From Beverwykella pulmonaria (lineage: Eukaryota; Ascomycota; Dothideomycetes; Pleosporales; Melanommataceae): 64,000 nucleotides of DNA. The stretch lies in contig BCHH01000001.1 of NCBI GenBank assembly GCA_001599595.1, positions 1,577,935 to 1,641,934 on the forward strand, given 5' to 3'. Below are positions 8,845-20,691 of the stretch, piece after piece. Position numbers and translations under genes: made by a program. The notes below the pieces were generated by a model. It did not search any database. It worked only from the letters and a program-made list of their open reading frames with translations, and had not been told where the DNA came from. Positions within the stretch are counted from its first letter, which is position 1; each line of letters starts with the position of its first letter.

Positions 8845-11459
8845 CTACCCACCCCTTTCGCCAAACTCCTTTGCCCAATCCTCGAATTGCTTGAGACCTT
8901 GTTTACTGACACTCGGTCTGATGGTGTTTAAACTCGCCTCGAAGTCTTCGTATCTCATTGGTCTAATCTCGTCCATAGTCATGTGTAGTAATTTCTCACC
9001 GAGAGAGCGGAGTGGGCCCATCGCCGCGTCTTTAGCTAAGGCGGTGATATCCGAGCCGGAGAAACCTTGGGTTAGAGGTTAGCATGTAAGATAACGCGCA
9101 AACGACACGAGATGTCGAAATAACGCGTCAAAACGCGTCAAGTCGCGTTTTGGGTGAAGCACATACCATCTGTAAGCGCAACCAGCCGGTCCATATCCTC
9201 CTCGCTGAGTTCATGCTTTTGATGGCTCATCAATCTCATCAATTGCGCTTTCCTCACATGGTCCTCTGGCAGAGGAATATACTGCCTTCTGACAAACCTC
9301 CGTCGTGCTGCCTCATCGATAGCCCAGGGAAGATTCGTCGCAGCAAGAACGAGAACGCGACTTGCGTCACCTCTCTCTTTATCCCTTTCACTTTGTTCGC
9401 GGCCTGCCGCCGCTTTGGCGAGATCGGACCACTGTATTAGGAATTCGGTCTTGATACGTCGTGTAGCTTCATGCTCGCCAGAGCTAGAGCGAGACGAAAG
9501 AAGAGAATCGATTTCGTCCACGAAAATGATGGACGGCGCCAACATCTTCGCGAGAGCAAAGAGCGCCCTCACCAATTTCTCGCTTTCGCCCAAAAATTTG
9601 CTTGTCAGACTGCTCGCGGAGATAGCAAAGAAGGTAGATTTACTTTCGGTTGCCACAGTCCTCGCAAGCATCGTCTTCCCCGTGCCTGGCGGACCGAACA
9701 GCAACATACCTCTTGCCGGCTCTCGAAGACCCATGAACAAGTCTGGGCGAAGGAAAGGATACACGACCGTCTCTTTTAACGCAGACTTGGCAATGTCAAG
9801 GCCAGCCACATCGTCCCAGTGTACTTCGTCGCCTTGAATCACGATGTCGTTTAGAATTTGCTGCGCTGCCGATTCATCAACGCCGCGAGGAAGGTTCTTG
9901 AGTATCCTACGGACCTGCGCCTTCCATTCGTCAGATTCTGTCTCAGAACAGGTTGAGTTCCCGGCATCCGATGTTGGCGTGGGGGGCAGATCTGCTCGAA
10001 CTGTATCTTCTTTCGCTTTGGTTTTGCGGCGAGGAGGTCGTTGCTTACGCTCAGCTTCGTCGGTATCGTCCGTGGAAAGCGTATCTGGAAGATCCTCGTT
10101 TCTTGCGGTTCGCCCATGGTTATTGTTTGAATATGGCTGCTGACGAGGAGGCGGCGGTAGTTTCCTATCCACCTTCTCCCGCGGCGCTCTATACCTCTCA
10201 GAGTCAAGATCGTTCCATGATCTAGCGGCGGCCGAGGCTGCTTGAGTACGAGGGTCTAGCGCAATCGCAGGGTATTCATTCCGATACGCAAGAACACCAG
10301 TGCCACTTCCTTGGTTACTTTTGACTTTAGTTAGGTCTACAGATTCTCTTCGGGACGTTGGTGATGGTACGTCCTTCCGTGTCCATCGAGATCTAGATGA
10401 CGGTTCGGGTTCAGGTGGTGGAACTGCGTATGCCGCGGAGCCGGACGTCTCGCCAGAGCGAAAATAGAACGGAGCCTGCGGCTGATACGGTTCATGACTT
10501 GGAAGTTGTGCTGAGGACCTGTCTGAGTCTAAGCCAGACCCAGATGCATCGAAGGATGATCGACTTGTAGCGCTGTGAGATACGACCAACGACTCTTTGC
10601 TTGTAGGATTACCCGAATAGACGGGTCTGGTTGGAGCCGTGCTTGTGCCCCAAGCCTGAGTTGCCGCCTTCGCAGCAACCGGGGCCCGTGTCCGCATGGA
10701 GCTGGGTAATCGAGCAGAAGATGGCCTACCATCCTTGCCACTAGGCCTCAATGTCCTCAGCATCCGGCCCTTCTTTTCAGGTGAGGGAGTTCGCGAATCT
10801 TTGGGTTGTGCTGGAGGCCATGGGGAAAGGGATGTGCCGATCGGAGGTGGGGATGTGGTATTGTTATGGCTTGAGTCGGCTCCCGAGCTCTTTCGCGACT
10901 GCAGAGATGGACGGAGAGGCAGCGGCGGCCGATAGAGGTCTGTGTAGCCTACGGGAGGCACCGTGCCACCTCCAAGCCAGCTGGTCGACCCGTTCGCATT
11001 GCCCAGCACATATGCTTGCCCGTGGATTGGGGGTGTGGGCGCGGGGTTGGAGTTCGAATCGGCGGCGGGGGCGGACGCTGCGAGGCTCTCGGTCGTCTCT
11101 TCGCGGCTTTGCTTCAGGGCCTCTAGAAGGTCCACGCGTTCCTTGCATTGTAGTTCTAGCTGGTGCAGCGAGTCTTGCAGGGCCTTGTCGGTTTGTGATG
11201 CGGGGCGGTAGCTGGAGGGGACGCGGTGGGCGTTATGATAGTAGATTTGGTCGAGTGCACTCTTCCACGATCGCAGGGCTTCGGCCTCATTATTCTGCAG
11301 CGGCGACCGTTAGCAGTCAGTCTGACCGGCCACACCTGGGAAGTAGCAGGCGGTGGCATGACTCAAGGGAGGGCACACCTGGCTTTCGAAGTAGACGGCC
11401 GTGGAGCAGGCCAGGAACGCCTCGTCGTACGTCTTCTGCGTCGAATTTGCGCGCACCAT
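8845..11459 (-). CDS. SAP1: AAA ATPase, Sap1/fidgetin-like, MIT domain
   Basis: AAA ATPase of the meiotic clade (Sap1, Vps4, katanin, spastin, fidgetin group). Exons 11459-11379, 11294-9167 and 9065-8845 join in frame to 809 residues. The N-terminus ([20 protein letters not shown]) and the following helical segment look like an MIT-type domain. Residues of about 100-480 are a Ser/Pro-rich disordered linker. The ATPase module has Walker A GPPGTGKT near residue 560 and Walker [10 protein letters not shown] near 618, then a Vps4-type C-terminal helix ending at [10 protein letters not shown]. The only ATG that opens the MIT domain is at 11459. The second intron carries two ACGCGT motifs. Closest named relative is yeast Sap1; a spastin/fidgetin role in filament severing or protein disassembly is possible but not shown. 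Confidence 0.9.
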
Positions 11460-12159
11460 TGAGTGGTTTGCGTGTCGGATCACTAGACTAGACGTCGTTC
11501 GTGGCTGGCGATGTTGTTGAAGGTCGGGCACGCGTCTGCTCAGCGCTTGTGACGTAGGTGCCCTGCCATTCCACGGGCGCGGGACGTGTGGCTGGGTGGA
11601 ACGAGTGAGCAGGGCTTTGCGAACACTCGCGATTAGTGTCTATTCAAGGAAGAGTTCGAACTGCCTGCTTTTACAAGTAGTGTTTGTTCAACTTGGGTGG
11701 GCGGAGGTCCGAGTAGACCAGGCTGTACCTCTATCGATTACGCATGTTGCCGAGCGCCAAATAGACGCCGGCTTGCAAGCGCCGTGACCAGTCAATTGAT
11801 GAAAGAGGATGCCGACGCTGACATGTCGTTCGGCCCTGGATTTACCCTATGATACATGTTTGCAGGATTCCCCATGCTTCTTTTGCGAAAGAAAGAAGAC
11901 CCTGACGCCTGATCATCGTCCTTTATGCCTGAACCTCTATGGCCGACTATACAATCAAGGGAAGCATCGTAGGGTACTTTTCCCGCCCTCACCAACTAGC
12001 ACAGCACACCTTGCCCTGGTCTAGATGCGACAAATTTGCGCGAGTCCGTTCCTCGTGGAACTGTGTATATCTCCCTTCGCCAAAATGCACGTGGCCAAAG
12101 ACCATGTTCGGTTTGTGGGCCACCAAGCGTTGAGTAAAAACCGTGCCTGTCGTTTCTCT
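11460..12159. other. Spacer SAP1/mitoferrin
   Basis: 700 bp holding the SAP1 promoter (an ACGCGT at 11530, about 70 bp upstream of its ATG) and the 3' flank of the mitoferrin gene. No gene or repeat is visible. Confidence 0.5.
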
Positions 12160-13479
12160 TTAGACAGCCTTCGCGTCGTTTCGAGCAATGAAGAAAGCCT
12201 TGGCCATTTCGTATGCAGACCTGGTGCGCCAAGGTTAGTAGACGGTCAAAACCACACCACTCGACCGACTTACCAGCAGATGGCTGTGCTGGGCATTGTC
12301 GTTATTATCCGAGGCTTCAGACCACGAAAGTAGCCTCTATATCCGTCTCTTTGATGTATGATTTTCGCCGCCTGCACCAGGCCCGACACATTCCGCAGTT
12401 CAGCATCCGTGGCATTTCCTCGCGTCTGCAGTAAAGTCTTTATAACATCCAAAGGAGTGGTGAATCCCGCCGCGACTCCTCCTGCCAGTCCACCTGCAAA
12501 GCAATGCGTATAAGGATCGTATCGACCGGTCGGGTTCATGAATTTTGATATGGACTCGTAGGCCATGAATTGCAGGGCGGTGAACGGGACAGTCATGCAG
12601 AGAGTTGTAGGATACGAAACGTAGAAGGCTGATATGCCCTCAGCGCGAAATACCTGCCTGGCGCATTGCGGGACTGACTTGTATATCGAGCCATGTAATT
12701 GCATGCGTTGCTTGATCACTGCGCAATTTAGTACCAGCAGGTTGGAGATCGACAGACTGCAACTCACCATCGAATGGGTTCATCAAGGCATCGCTGGCAA
12801 TCGTGGCTGCCGCACCACTGGCCGCTGCTTCAGGATCAGCGACAGGCATCAATATTTCCATGGTTTCGTCCACGCACCAGCTGCAAACGGGTGATGCTCC
12901 TCATGGCCACCTTCGTTCCCGCCTAGTGCATGCTTTACAGCTTCATAAGAGGCGAAGTAGACAGCATGCGCTGGGCCTGCGCAATGGTCAGTGTCGATTA
13001 GACCCGTTCTTGTGCCGCTCAAACCGACCTGCTCCCAATACAACGCTAGAGAGTCCTCTCCACAGTGTCCTGAAGCCTTCTACCCTCGAGATTGTAATCA
13101 TGGCGTTTGATATTCCCGTGTACATGCCTGCGGGGGAGGGGTTGACGACCTGCATTCTGGTCTTGGGCCATGTTAGCGCAGAGCTCCGTAGGCGTTGGAG
13201 GAGTCGGTGGGAAGCGGCGCACCTTCAGCAGGTCAATTGGATACATCACCGAGTGCTCCTGTCACGAAAGTCAGCAAGTGAAAGGGACAGCAGGACTGGG
13301 GCAGCACTGTACGGCAATGCCCGCAAACGCGCCGGCGACCATATTCGCGGAGAGGGAGAAATTGGGCGGTAGAGCTTCATATCTGGATATAGAATTAGAC
13401 CGCGAGCTATATGGCCATGGCGAAGGGAGCTGTACTCGTGTTCAACTTCGTCCACAGCCGGCCGCTCATGGGTGGCCAT
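12160..13479 (-). CDS. MRS4: Mitochondrial iron carrier (mitoferrin, Mrs3/Mrs4 type)
   Basis: Inner-membrane carrier importing iron for haem and Fe-S cluster synthesis. Eight exons (13479-13436, 13382-13313, 13258-13223, 13161-13029, 12976-12878, 12824-12768, 12718-12274, 12220-12160) join to 314 residues, the family size. Three carrier repeats are visible through their Px[D]xxK signatures: MYPIDLLKTRMQ, MNPFDVIKQRMQ and TTPLDVIKTLLQ. The mitoferrin-specific GAGPAHAVYFASYE segment is present. The N-terminus MATHERPAVDEVEHEYEALP arises only after removal of a small intron at 13383-13435. One exon is just 36 nt. Seven introns in 1.3 kb make this the most intron-rich gene here. The paralogue choice (Mrs3 or Mrs4) cannot be made. 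Confidence 0.93.
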
Positions 13480-14417
13480 GTAGCCACTACCGGTTGCCGA
13501 CACCGAGTCCAGTTTTGCGATAGCAGTTGGCGCTGGGATTGAGGGATGGAGTTCCAGCTCAACACGGCGATTATTCGCGGGCAATGGGTGGAGAATGACG
13601 ACGAAATAAAGGATTTGAGCAAGCACTTTTGTGAAGCGCAAGACCGCCGCCGGCGGCCTGGGCGCGCGAAACGACCGAGCGCCAAGCCCTCGTAACAAAA
13701 AGCGGCCAGACCAACTCATAATGAAGAGCATACGCGAGACAAGCAGACAAACACATAGCATTTGCATCCTAGCCTTTGCTGCCGGACTTTCCTGCGTGAG
13801 CACTTAGTATTCTACCATCTATGGGATTGATCTACACCCAGCTTTGGGTTGCTCCAAACCCGCTGCGAAATAGCATTCCCAGCGATATCGGAAGCAAGAG
13901 GGCAGGAATACATTGGTGCACCAAAACGTGGACTGAACGCTGTCATGTTGTTGTCCCCGCGGAAATGCACCGCCACGCCCAGATCGCCTCGGAGAAATTT
14001 GCACACACCTCGGAGAAGAGAGACTTGATTTTGACCATAGCCGAAAGCGAGTACAAATTAATGACAAGAGTAAATCTATGAGACTTACAAATTCTCCGCA
14101 TACATCTTCTGTCTTGTAAGTACTTGGCACACAATGTACCAAAGATCTATGTACCAAAGATCTAATTTGCCGCGGTTGATATTGCGCTGGCAAGGCGCAC
14201 TGCTCAGTTCCACACACCAGCAGCTGACTGGAATTAGAATTGTGCAGAGAACAGCCGCCGTGCTGTCTCTGACTACTATCTTACAGGTACAACGAGACGA
14301 GAATTCTCTCAACCACTTATGGTGAAAATATCCTCCATGGCCACTCTGGCAGTTACACCGTGTTTCCATACGGACAATCCAACGACGGCCAATTCCGGTA
14401 CGTTCAAGGCTTGCCAC
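13480..14417. other. Spacer mitoferrin/SLM5
   Basis: 938 bp containing the mitoferrin promoter and the SLM5 3' flank. It includes a perfect 15-bp tandem duplication, ATGTACCAAAGATCT, at 14134-14163. Nothing else is recognised; the open frames overlapping 13247-13803 are shadows. Confidence 0.5.
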
Positions 14418-16177
14418 TCAACAGTCGCACCGTTTATGCCACCGGGGGAAGCTGACAATATCTCTAATGTTGGCCACCCCCGAGAGGTAGCACAGGAGGC
14501 GGTCGAACCCTAGCCCAAAGCCTCCATGCGGTACACTGCCATAACGTCGAAGATCCATATACCACTGCAACGAGCCATCTGATGCCTGTGTATCGGAAAC
14601 GGATGTGACCTCGAGACCGTGGTCATCCATAGATTTCATTAGCTCGGGTAGTCGATGCTCACGCATGGATCCTCCAACCAATTCACAGATTTCTGGCACG
14701 AGGAGGTCGAAACAGGCCACCGTTTGCGCTTCTCCAGAGTTACTAGTCGACGGCGCCATATAGAATGGCTTGATGGTGCGTGGATAGTCGGTTATGAAGA
14801 CGGGTCCGCCTCTTCCAATGCTTTCAGCCAGGTACCGCTCATGCTCCGTCTGCAGACCTTGATGATACTCGGGTGTGAATTCGAACTGAACACGACGGTG
14901 AGCTACTGCATCCTGTAGTTGCTGTATAGCGTCGTCGTATGAGATTCGAGGCCATGGTCCATCTATAAGTCCTTGCCACCTTTGTGCAAGTGCAGCGGGC
15001 GGCAGCGCCGTGCTGTCTTCCTCGTGCTCACGTGCACGAGCATCAAGAAGCTCTTGACCGACGTGTGAGGATTTGAGCTCCGAGGCAACGACACGCAACA
15101 GGCTCTCCACGACATCCATGACGTCTGACAAGTCCTCCACAAAAGCAAGCTCCGCTTCCAACATGTAAAATTCACTCAGGTGACGAGGGGTGTCACTCTT
15201 CTCGGCGCGGAATGTTGGCGATAGCGTCCATACTCTACCAACGGACTGAGCGAGGGCCTCCAAATGGAGTTGATTCGAGACGGTCAGATATTTGGGAGTA
15301 TGGAAGAACAAATCCTGTTCTTCATGCGGCCGATCTTGTGGAAGGCGGCTCGGGGAAGACGGAACAGGGGAGGATGAGGACACGGTGAAAACCTCGCCAG
15401 CGCCCTCACAATCGGAGGACGTGATGATTGGCGGGTGCACCTGGAGGAAGTCGTGATTGGCAAAATAGTTGGTGATTTGCACTGTGACCTGTGACCGTAA
15501 TCTCAAAAGCAACGAGTTGAATGGCAGACGTGACCGCAAGTGAGGCAGACTGCGTAGAAACTCGGTGGTATGATATTTCTTTTGCAAAGGATAGGTCTAC
15601 ATGGGGTCACGGGGTGCAGGATTAGCACATGGAGCTGCAGGCTGAGACACGGCGCGATCTACTCACTGCAGAATCGTGCTGGCCCAAGATCCGAACGGTA
15701 TCGGCTTGTAGTTCGTGGGATTGCTCCTGGCCAGGAGAGGGCGTCCAGCGGCCCGTGACGGCCACTGCAATCCCCGTGGACAGTCTAATGAGTGGAGAGC
15801 GTCAGTAGGCGACCTGGGGGTGAGAAGAGCGTGGTGTTCTCGACTGACCCGTCGGCCTGCTCGGGGGTGAAGACAGCTTGCACGGTTTGCAGAGATGAGC
15901 CGTCTCCAATAGCGGCAAAGGCAACGCGCTTCTGCTTCCGCACGCTGCGGATGAAGCCATTGACCGTGAGCGTCACCCCGGACGGGGAACCCTGCTGCGG
16001 GGATGGCGGCGGGTCTGGGGAACTCAGGAGTGCAGCAATAGTAGCTGGGGATGTGGTCGAGTGGCAGCGCAGCCGACAGTGCCGCTGTGCATGTGTGCAC
16101 AGGGCGGTGGCACCTCGAGTGGGAAATAGCAGTGGGAAACGGAGGGCGTGCTCTCGCAGATGAAGACTTGTGATCAT
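14418..16177 (-). CDS. SLM5: Asparaginyl-tRNA synthetase, mitochondrial
   Basis: Class IIb aminoacyl-tRNA synthetase that charges mitochondrial tRNA-Asn. Exons 16177-15849, 15784-15667 and 15596-14418 join to 541 residues. The N-terminus (MITSLHLREHALRFPLLF) is hydrophobic and basic, lacking an early acidic run, as expected of a matrix presequence. An OB-fold anticodon domain follows (VTLTVNGFIRSVRKQKRVAF). The class II core has TVSNQLHLEALAQSVGRVWT, then motif 2 (FRAEKSDTPRHLSEFYMLEAE) and motif 3 (HGGFGLGFDRLLCYLSG), ending in DIVSFPRW. Length and presequence argue for the mitochondrial rather than cytosolic enzyme. The ATG at 16177 is the first in this frame after stop-free upstream sequence without other Met codons nearby. 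Confidence 0.92.
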
Positions 16178-16779
16178 TGGGGCGGGGGGCAGCAGACGCC
16201 CAGATGGCCACTTGGCAATGTGCGGCGAAGCGTGGAAGCGGCTCAGTGACTGCGGTTTCAATGGCGATGTGATGCCATCAATGTGGGCAAAAAAAGTTCC
16301 CTCCAGCTCCACCGCCGCGCAGAGCTTGGACCACAGGGCGGGCGCTAAGCTTCGTTTATCGTCACACCCGGAGGCGAGCAGGCCTGTCCATATCGGACGC
16401 CTCGGGTCGTGCTGAGACAGCCGGGAAGTTCCAAGGCGACGTCTAACACTTCCAGGGAGCTTCCAAGCCCCCCCGAGGCTGCTGTGCTGCGTCGGCTCTG
16501 TTCCATGGTGTCGTCCCTGGGCCTGCCTCCGATGCTTGGCACTCTCCGGCCTTTCCCATTCGCTGCAGCGTTTCTTCTTTTTCTCAACCCCAAAAGCACC
16601 GGCACACGACACGCGCGTCACGATCGCGAGGGCCGTTTTACTGTCCACTCTCATCTTGCATACACAAAACGCCCGCGGAGCAAGGACATTGGCGGACTTG
16701 CTCGTATCATGGGCACTCATGCGACTCGCCGCTCTTTGCCTGTATCACGCCGCACACGGCGACAGCAACAGCGACAGCG

Positions 16780-16810
<31 letters not shown>

Positions 16811-17605
16811 TAGCAACAGCTACAGCTACAGCTACAGCAACAGCTACAGTGGTAGCGATAGCGACGGTGATAGCGACGGTGACAGCGACAGCGATAGCGA
16901 CACAGCGACCCGAGAGACAGGCATCCCTCCAAGGCCGCCCTGCATGGCCGGAACCTCTCTACCAACTCTCCGCTGCATGCATCTGTGCTGAATCTCGCTA
17001 GCTGGCTGTCATCGCACACTGTCCCGGGGCGCTGCAAGATCTAACTCTAGTCCTGCATGGCGATATAGATCGCCGGGTGAAGGTCTAGACGATCGATCTT
17101 GACGCCGCCCCCGTCGCAGCCCATTAATGGCCCGGCCGTATGGGACAGCATCATGGCTTCGCGTTCCTGCCGATGTGCAAGTTTGATAAATGTGACCATT
17201 CAGGGATGCAGCCACATGTTGCATGTTGCCAGGACGGCCGCTTCCGTCACCACAAGCACTGTTGGGCACGACTCAAGCCTCTAGTATCCGTGTTTGAGCC
17301 TGTGTTAACGAACGCGAAGCTTGATTCACGCACAGCGCTGCCGTTCCTTATTAGGTTTGGGTTAAAGTCCAGTGACGACTCCATTGGCGTCTTATTTAGT
17401 GTCGTTTCCACCACACGCCTCTCTTCGACGCCTGAGCAATCATATAGTAGCCCATTCGCCTATTGCGATCAATGTTTGCACCACGTCTGCTGCATTCCCA
17501 TCTTCTCTGCGCTCCTGCCGCTCTTGGCGCTGTTCTCTTATGATCTTTCCATTGTCCGCTATTTCTCTACGTACACGCTACCTTCTGTCATTATAGCATA
17601 TCAAT
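16178..17605. other. Divergent spacer SLM5/PARG-like, with microsatellite
   Basis: 1.4 kb between two divergent start codons. It holds a microsatellite (16760-16910). The rest is non-coding as far as I can see; ORFs through the repeat begin upstream at weak starts and are compositional artefacts. Confidence 0.55.
16760..16910. repeat. Degenerate CAGCAA/CAGCGA hexanucleotide microsatellite
   Basis: About 150 bp of tandem AGCRRY/AGCTAC hexamers with variants (CAGCAA, CAGCGA, CAGCTA, TAGCGA). All three plus-strand frames are open for a long stretch, giving Ser-Asn/Asp, Gln-rich or similar low-complexity peptides. It lies about 580 bp upstream of SLM5 and 700 bp upstream of the PARG-like gene. 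Confidence 0.9.
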
Positions 17606-18531
17606 ATGCCCCAATCAAGACCAAAGCCTTCCGAGATAGCTGCCGAAGCGAAGCGGGTTTGGATGCCTCATATACACAAATACTATATTCGGAACCCCGT
17701 AACTTCTTATCTCTACGACGATGGAACTCTGATCAAGATCAGCCCAGATAAAAGGTCACAACAGCGGTTGCGAGTTGCAGTCGTAGAAGGCGACCCAGTA
17801 GATTACGCCCTGGGCTGGTACCAGTATGCGTCGGTAGACCCGTCGAGTCGGCAGTCACCCAAGAAAATTCCCGTGGTGAACATGGCCAACGAGAAGCGAG
17901 CCGGCGGAGATTGGGAGTCGGGTCTCATGGCACCTGAAGAATGCTTTGCTCGCAGGAGTAACCTCGTCCAAGCCCTCACGATGCCATGGAATGCTCCAAA
18001 TACTCTCTATCCTTTGCCACAAAGAGGTGGTATATACTCGCCAGAAGTGTGTACGTAAAAGTCTCCCCCACGCTCCCTTTATCAACTCACCTGCGATTAG
18101 ATGTATTTCGGGACGGACCGGAGCAAAACTACGGTACTTGGAAAGATATCAGATCGCTTCCTGTGATATCAGTAGCACCCGTCCGGAGACCAAAGCTCGA
18201 CGAGACTGGCACAAACTATTCCTTCGCACAAGAGAAGGAACTTATGGCGGAGAAAATGCGGTCTGTGCTACGAATCGCGTCGTATTGTGGACATTCGAAC
18301 ATCTGCATTGGTGCATTTGGCGTCGGTCCAATCTTCCGAAACCCTGTCGGCGAGGTAGCGAAGATGTGGAGGAGATTACTATTCGAGGAGGAGGAGTTCC
18401 GTGGTGTTTTTACGGATGTGGTCTTTGCAATCGAGAACACAAGTGGGTCATCCAAGGGAGGAATTACAGACGTCGACGTTTTCAAGGCAGAGTTTGATCC
18501 ATCAACACTTTTTCCCACACGATATCGGTGA
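17606..18531 (+). CDS. Microbial-type poly(ADP-ribose) glycohydrolase-like protein
   Basis: Stand-alone macrodomain protein of the TIGR02452/DUF2263 (microbial-type PARG catalytic) family, expected to hydrolyse ADP-ribose polymers or related conjugates. Exons 17606-18050 and 18101-18531 join to 291 residues, the family size. The family core is visible: VVNMANEKRAGGDWESG at about residues 92-108, then APEECFARRSNL. The classical bacterial signature GGG...QEE is modified to GGDWESG...PEE, keeping the acidic pair that carries catalysis. Downstream, GGIYSPEV, the CVFRD-like VFRDG and the C-terminal HSNICIGAFGVGPIFRNP also fit the family. No signal peptide. No neighbouring PARP or NAD gene is visible. 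Family assignment is firm; the substrate is not known. Confidence 0.82.
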
Positions 18532-19862
18532 AGGAGACGAAAGCAATCAAACTTGGAGGGGTATACAACACATGATGTCACAGGCAAGAAGCAGCGTCTG
18601 GAGTTATGATTTTCGGCATTGGATTTGGAAACTAAGCGGCCCAATCAAAACTTGGTATCGTTGCCAGGGTGTTAATTGTTCTCGGGGTCTACCTTGCCCT
18701 CTTCGGCTAGCGTGGTGTCTATCCAGACATCTATCATACATCAACTCATCATGGGACGAGTTTTTGGGGACAGGATTTCGCATTATCTGGTTTGCTTTTT
18801 GAGCTGAACTTGGCGGGTGCAGGTTGGGCGTCAAGTAAATTTAGCTACCAAGAAAAGCAAATGCTATTCGGGTTTGGTCATCCGGATCTAGCAGAACAAG
18901 TGTACTGCGCTGGCGCATGCGACAGTCCTGCAATGGGCATGAGTCTTCTCTGCTTTTGGGTCTCCCGCCAAAGCCGCTTCACCGCCTAAATGGAGGAGCG
19001 GTGTTGATTTGGTGGGCCCAACCCCGCGCAAAAAGCACCTTGAAAGCACAGACGACGACCCAGGCCGCCGGAGCCGCTCCCTGCTTAGAACGACGCTTGT
19101 GTTGTAGTCTGCGCGGTGGCAAGGCTGGAATGCGATCAGTCAAGCGACCTCAATGTTGGAGGAATTAAATGCGCCGGTGGGCTTGGCCGGTACTTCCCAT
19201 TCAGAACATTGCGCGGCACGAATACGAACCCTGTCAATGAAGTTCCATTCAGCTCAATTTCCGCTCATGCACAATTCGTTCGCTCTTCTACCGCCTATTA
19301 AGAAGGAATTTGAGGGGTTGAAAAGCAAGAGGAAGAAATGGTTGCATTAGACACATCCTGGACATCCTGTCCAGGGATGATGACGACATCATGCAGGGTT
19401 GACGCAAGCGCCGCTGGGGACTTCAGATCTTGAGGCCGTTGCTGAAAGCGGATAGCGTGTCTCGTATCTCATATCTCGCCCGCAGAGAGAAGGCGAGGGC
19501 CAGGGTCTTAGCCGTGCTGAACCACCAACCAAGAGGCCACTTACTTCATGTGCATGATATCTTCTGCCACATACATACAATACTATAGAATACGGCTGTC
19601 CAGAGCTTTGGAAATTCCTTAACAATTTTCTTGCGCATCGAACTTCTACCCATCTCACTCCCATACCAGACAGCACGGTGCAACAAAGAGGCCTGAAAAA
19701 GTGGACAGGAGTAGTGGACCGTGAGTTTGTTTTTGTGTGGCCGTTAGAACTGCAGCCGGGTCCCAGAAACGGGGAGCGGCGAATAGGGTGATATACATAA
19801 TGTTACATGTTCAAGAACCGCCTATACCTAGAAGATCTCAATAAAGCTCATCTATTCTCATT
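18532..19862. other. Convergent spacer PARG-like/COA6
   Basis: 1.33 kb between converging 3' ends. I find no coding frame with a convincing start, no tRNA and no repeat. Confidence 0.5.
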
Positions 19863-20307
19863 TCATTGTCGTCGAACGGGCAGTTGTGGTGCCTCGATTG
19901 GGGCAATCTCTCCTCCCTGGGCTTCTATCCTTTTGATCGTCTGTTCCTTTTGGTAGTTGACCACTCGCTGTTTCTTGAAGTATTCCACCTGAAAGAATTA
20001 GCATGCGTTAAACCAACACGGGATATTCACTTCCGCAACCCCGAGGGCTGATTCCACTAACCCAGCTGTGTGCACAATTTTTTTCAAATTCCTGGTCAAC
20101 TGGGCCACATGCTGCTTTCGACGCTGCCACACCGGCCTTTGAGTTGATGCTGTCCAATATTTTGTTCCGGTCAAGACACTCAAAGAAGGCATCGCGGGCC
20201 TCGTAGCACTTTGCTCGGTTTGTCCTTGAAGGTGACTCGAATGCACCACCGGAGGTCTTTTTGACACCCCCTTCCTGCCCCGAGGAGCTCCACGGCAACC
20301 AGCCCAT
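19863..20307 (-). CDS. COA6: Cytochrome c oxidase assembly factor 6
   Basis: Intermembrane-space twin-cysteine protein that helps deliver copper to Cox2 during complex IV assembly. Exons 20307-20062 and 19988-19863 join to 123 residues. The CHCH-type fold shows Cys34-x9-Cys44 (CYEARDAFFEC) and Cys67-x10-Cys78 (CGPVDQEFEKNC), the CX9C/CX10C spacing typical of Coa6. Tryptophan-rich start MGWLPWSSSGQ. After the junction (HSW-VEYFKKQRVVNYQKEQ) the sequence continues as a charged helix. The donor is GTTAGT. Divergent from SYS1 over 384 bp. Confidence 0.93.
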
Positions 20308-20691
20308 TATCGAAGATGTGAGAAACGGCGAGCGGAGGCGCGCGGCGACTATTGGAACCGTTGGTTAGCACATGTTACGGTTGGTGTTGTGTCATTATGA
20401 ACAGCGCCAAAGATCGTACAACTTGTCTGAAATATGGGGTTACCAACGTCTTCGATAATGCTGTCTCAATTGTGATGGAAGGTGGACGGTGGTGCGACAA
20501 GACTTTAAGAATAGCTTGGCGAAACTGAGGTAATGACGCGGTGGCCAATCACGCCGGTCCTCGGCGTAGGAGGTACATTTCGCCGCGAACTTGCGTTCGG
20601 GGATGAGGTGGACACCTCACGTCTTTCATGATTTAGGCACTTACCATCATCCGCACGCATGTCCCTATCATAACGCATTATCGACGGGCTG
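20308..20691. promoter_or_regulatory. Divergent COA6-SYS1 promoter
   Basis: 384 bp between two start codons, presumably a shared promoter. No recognised motif beyond GC-rich and AT-rich blocks. Confidence 0.4.

Noticed and set aside
16536..16991. Ser-Asn/Ser-Asp repeat protein
   Set aside because: The frame exists only because the hexanucleotide microsatellite is open in all forward frames.
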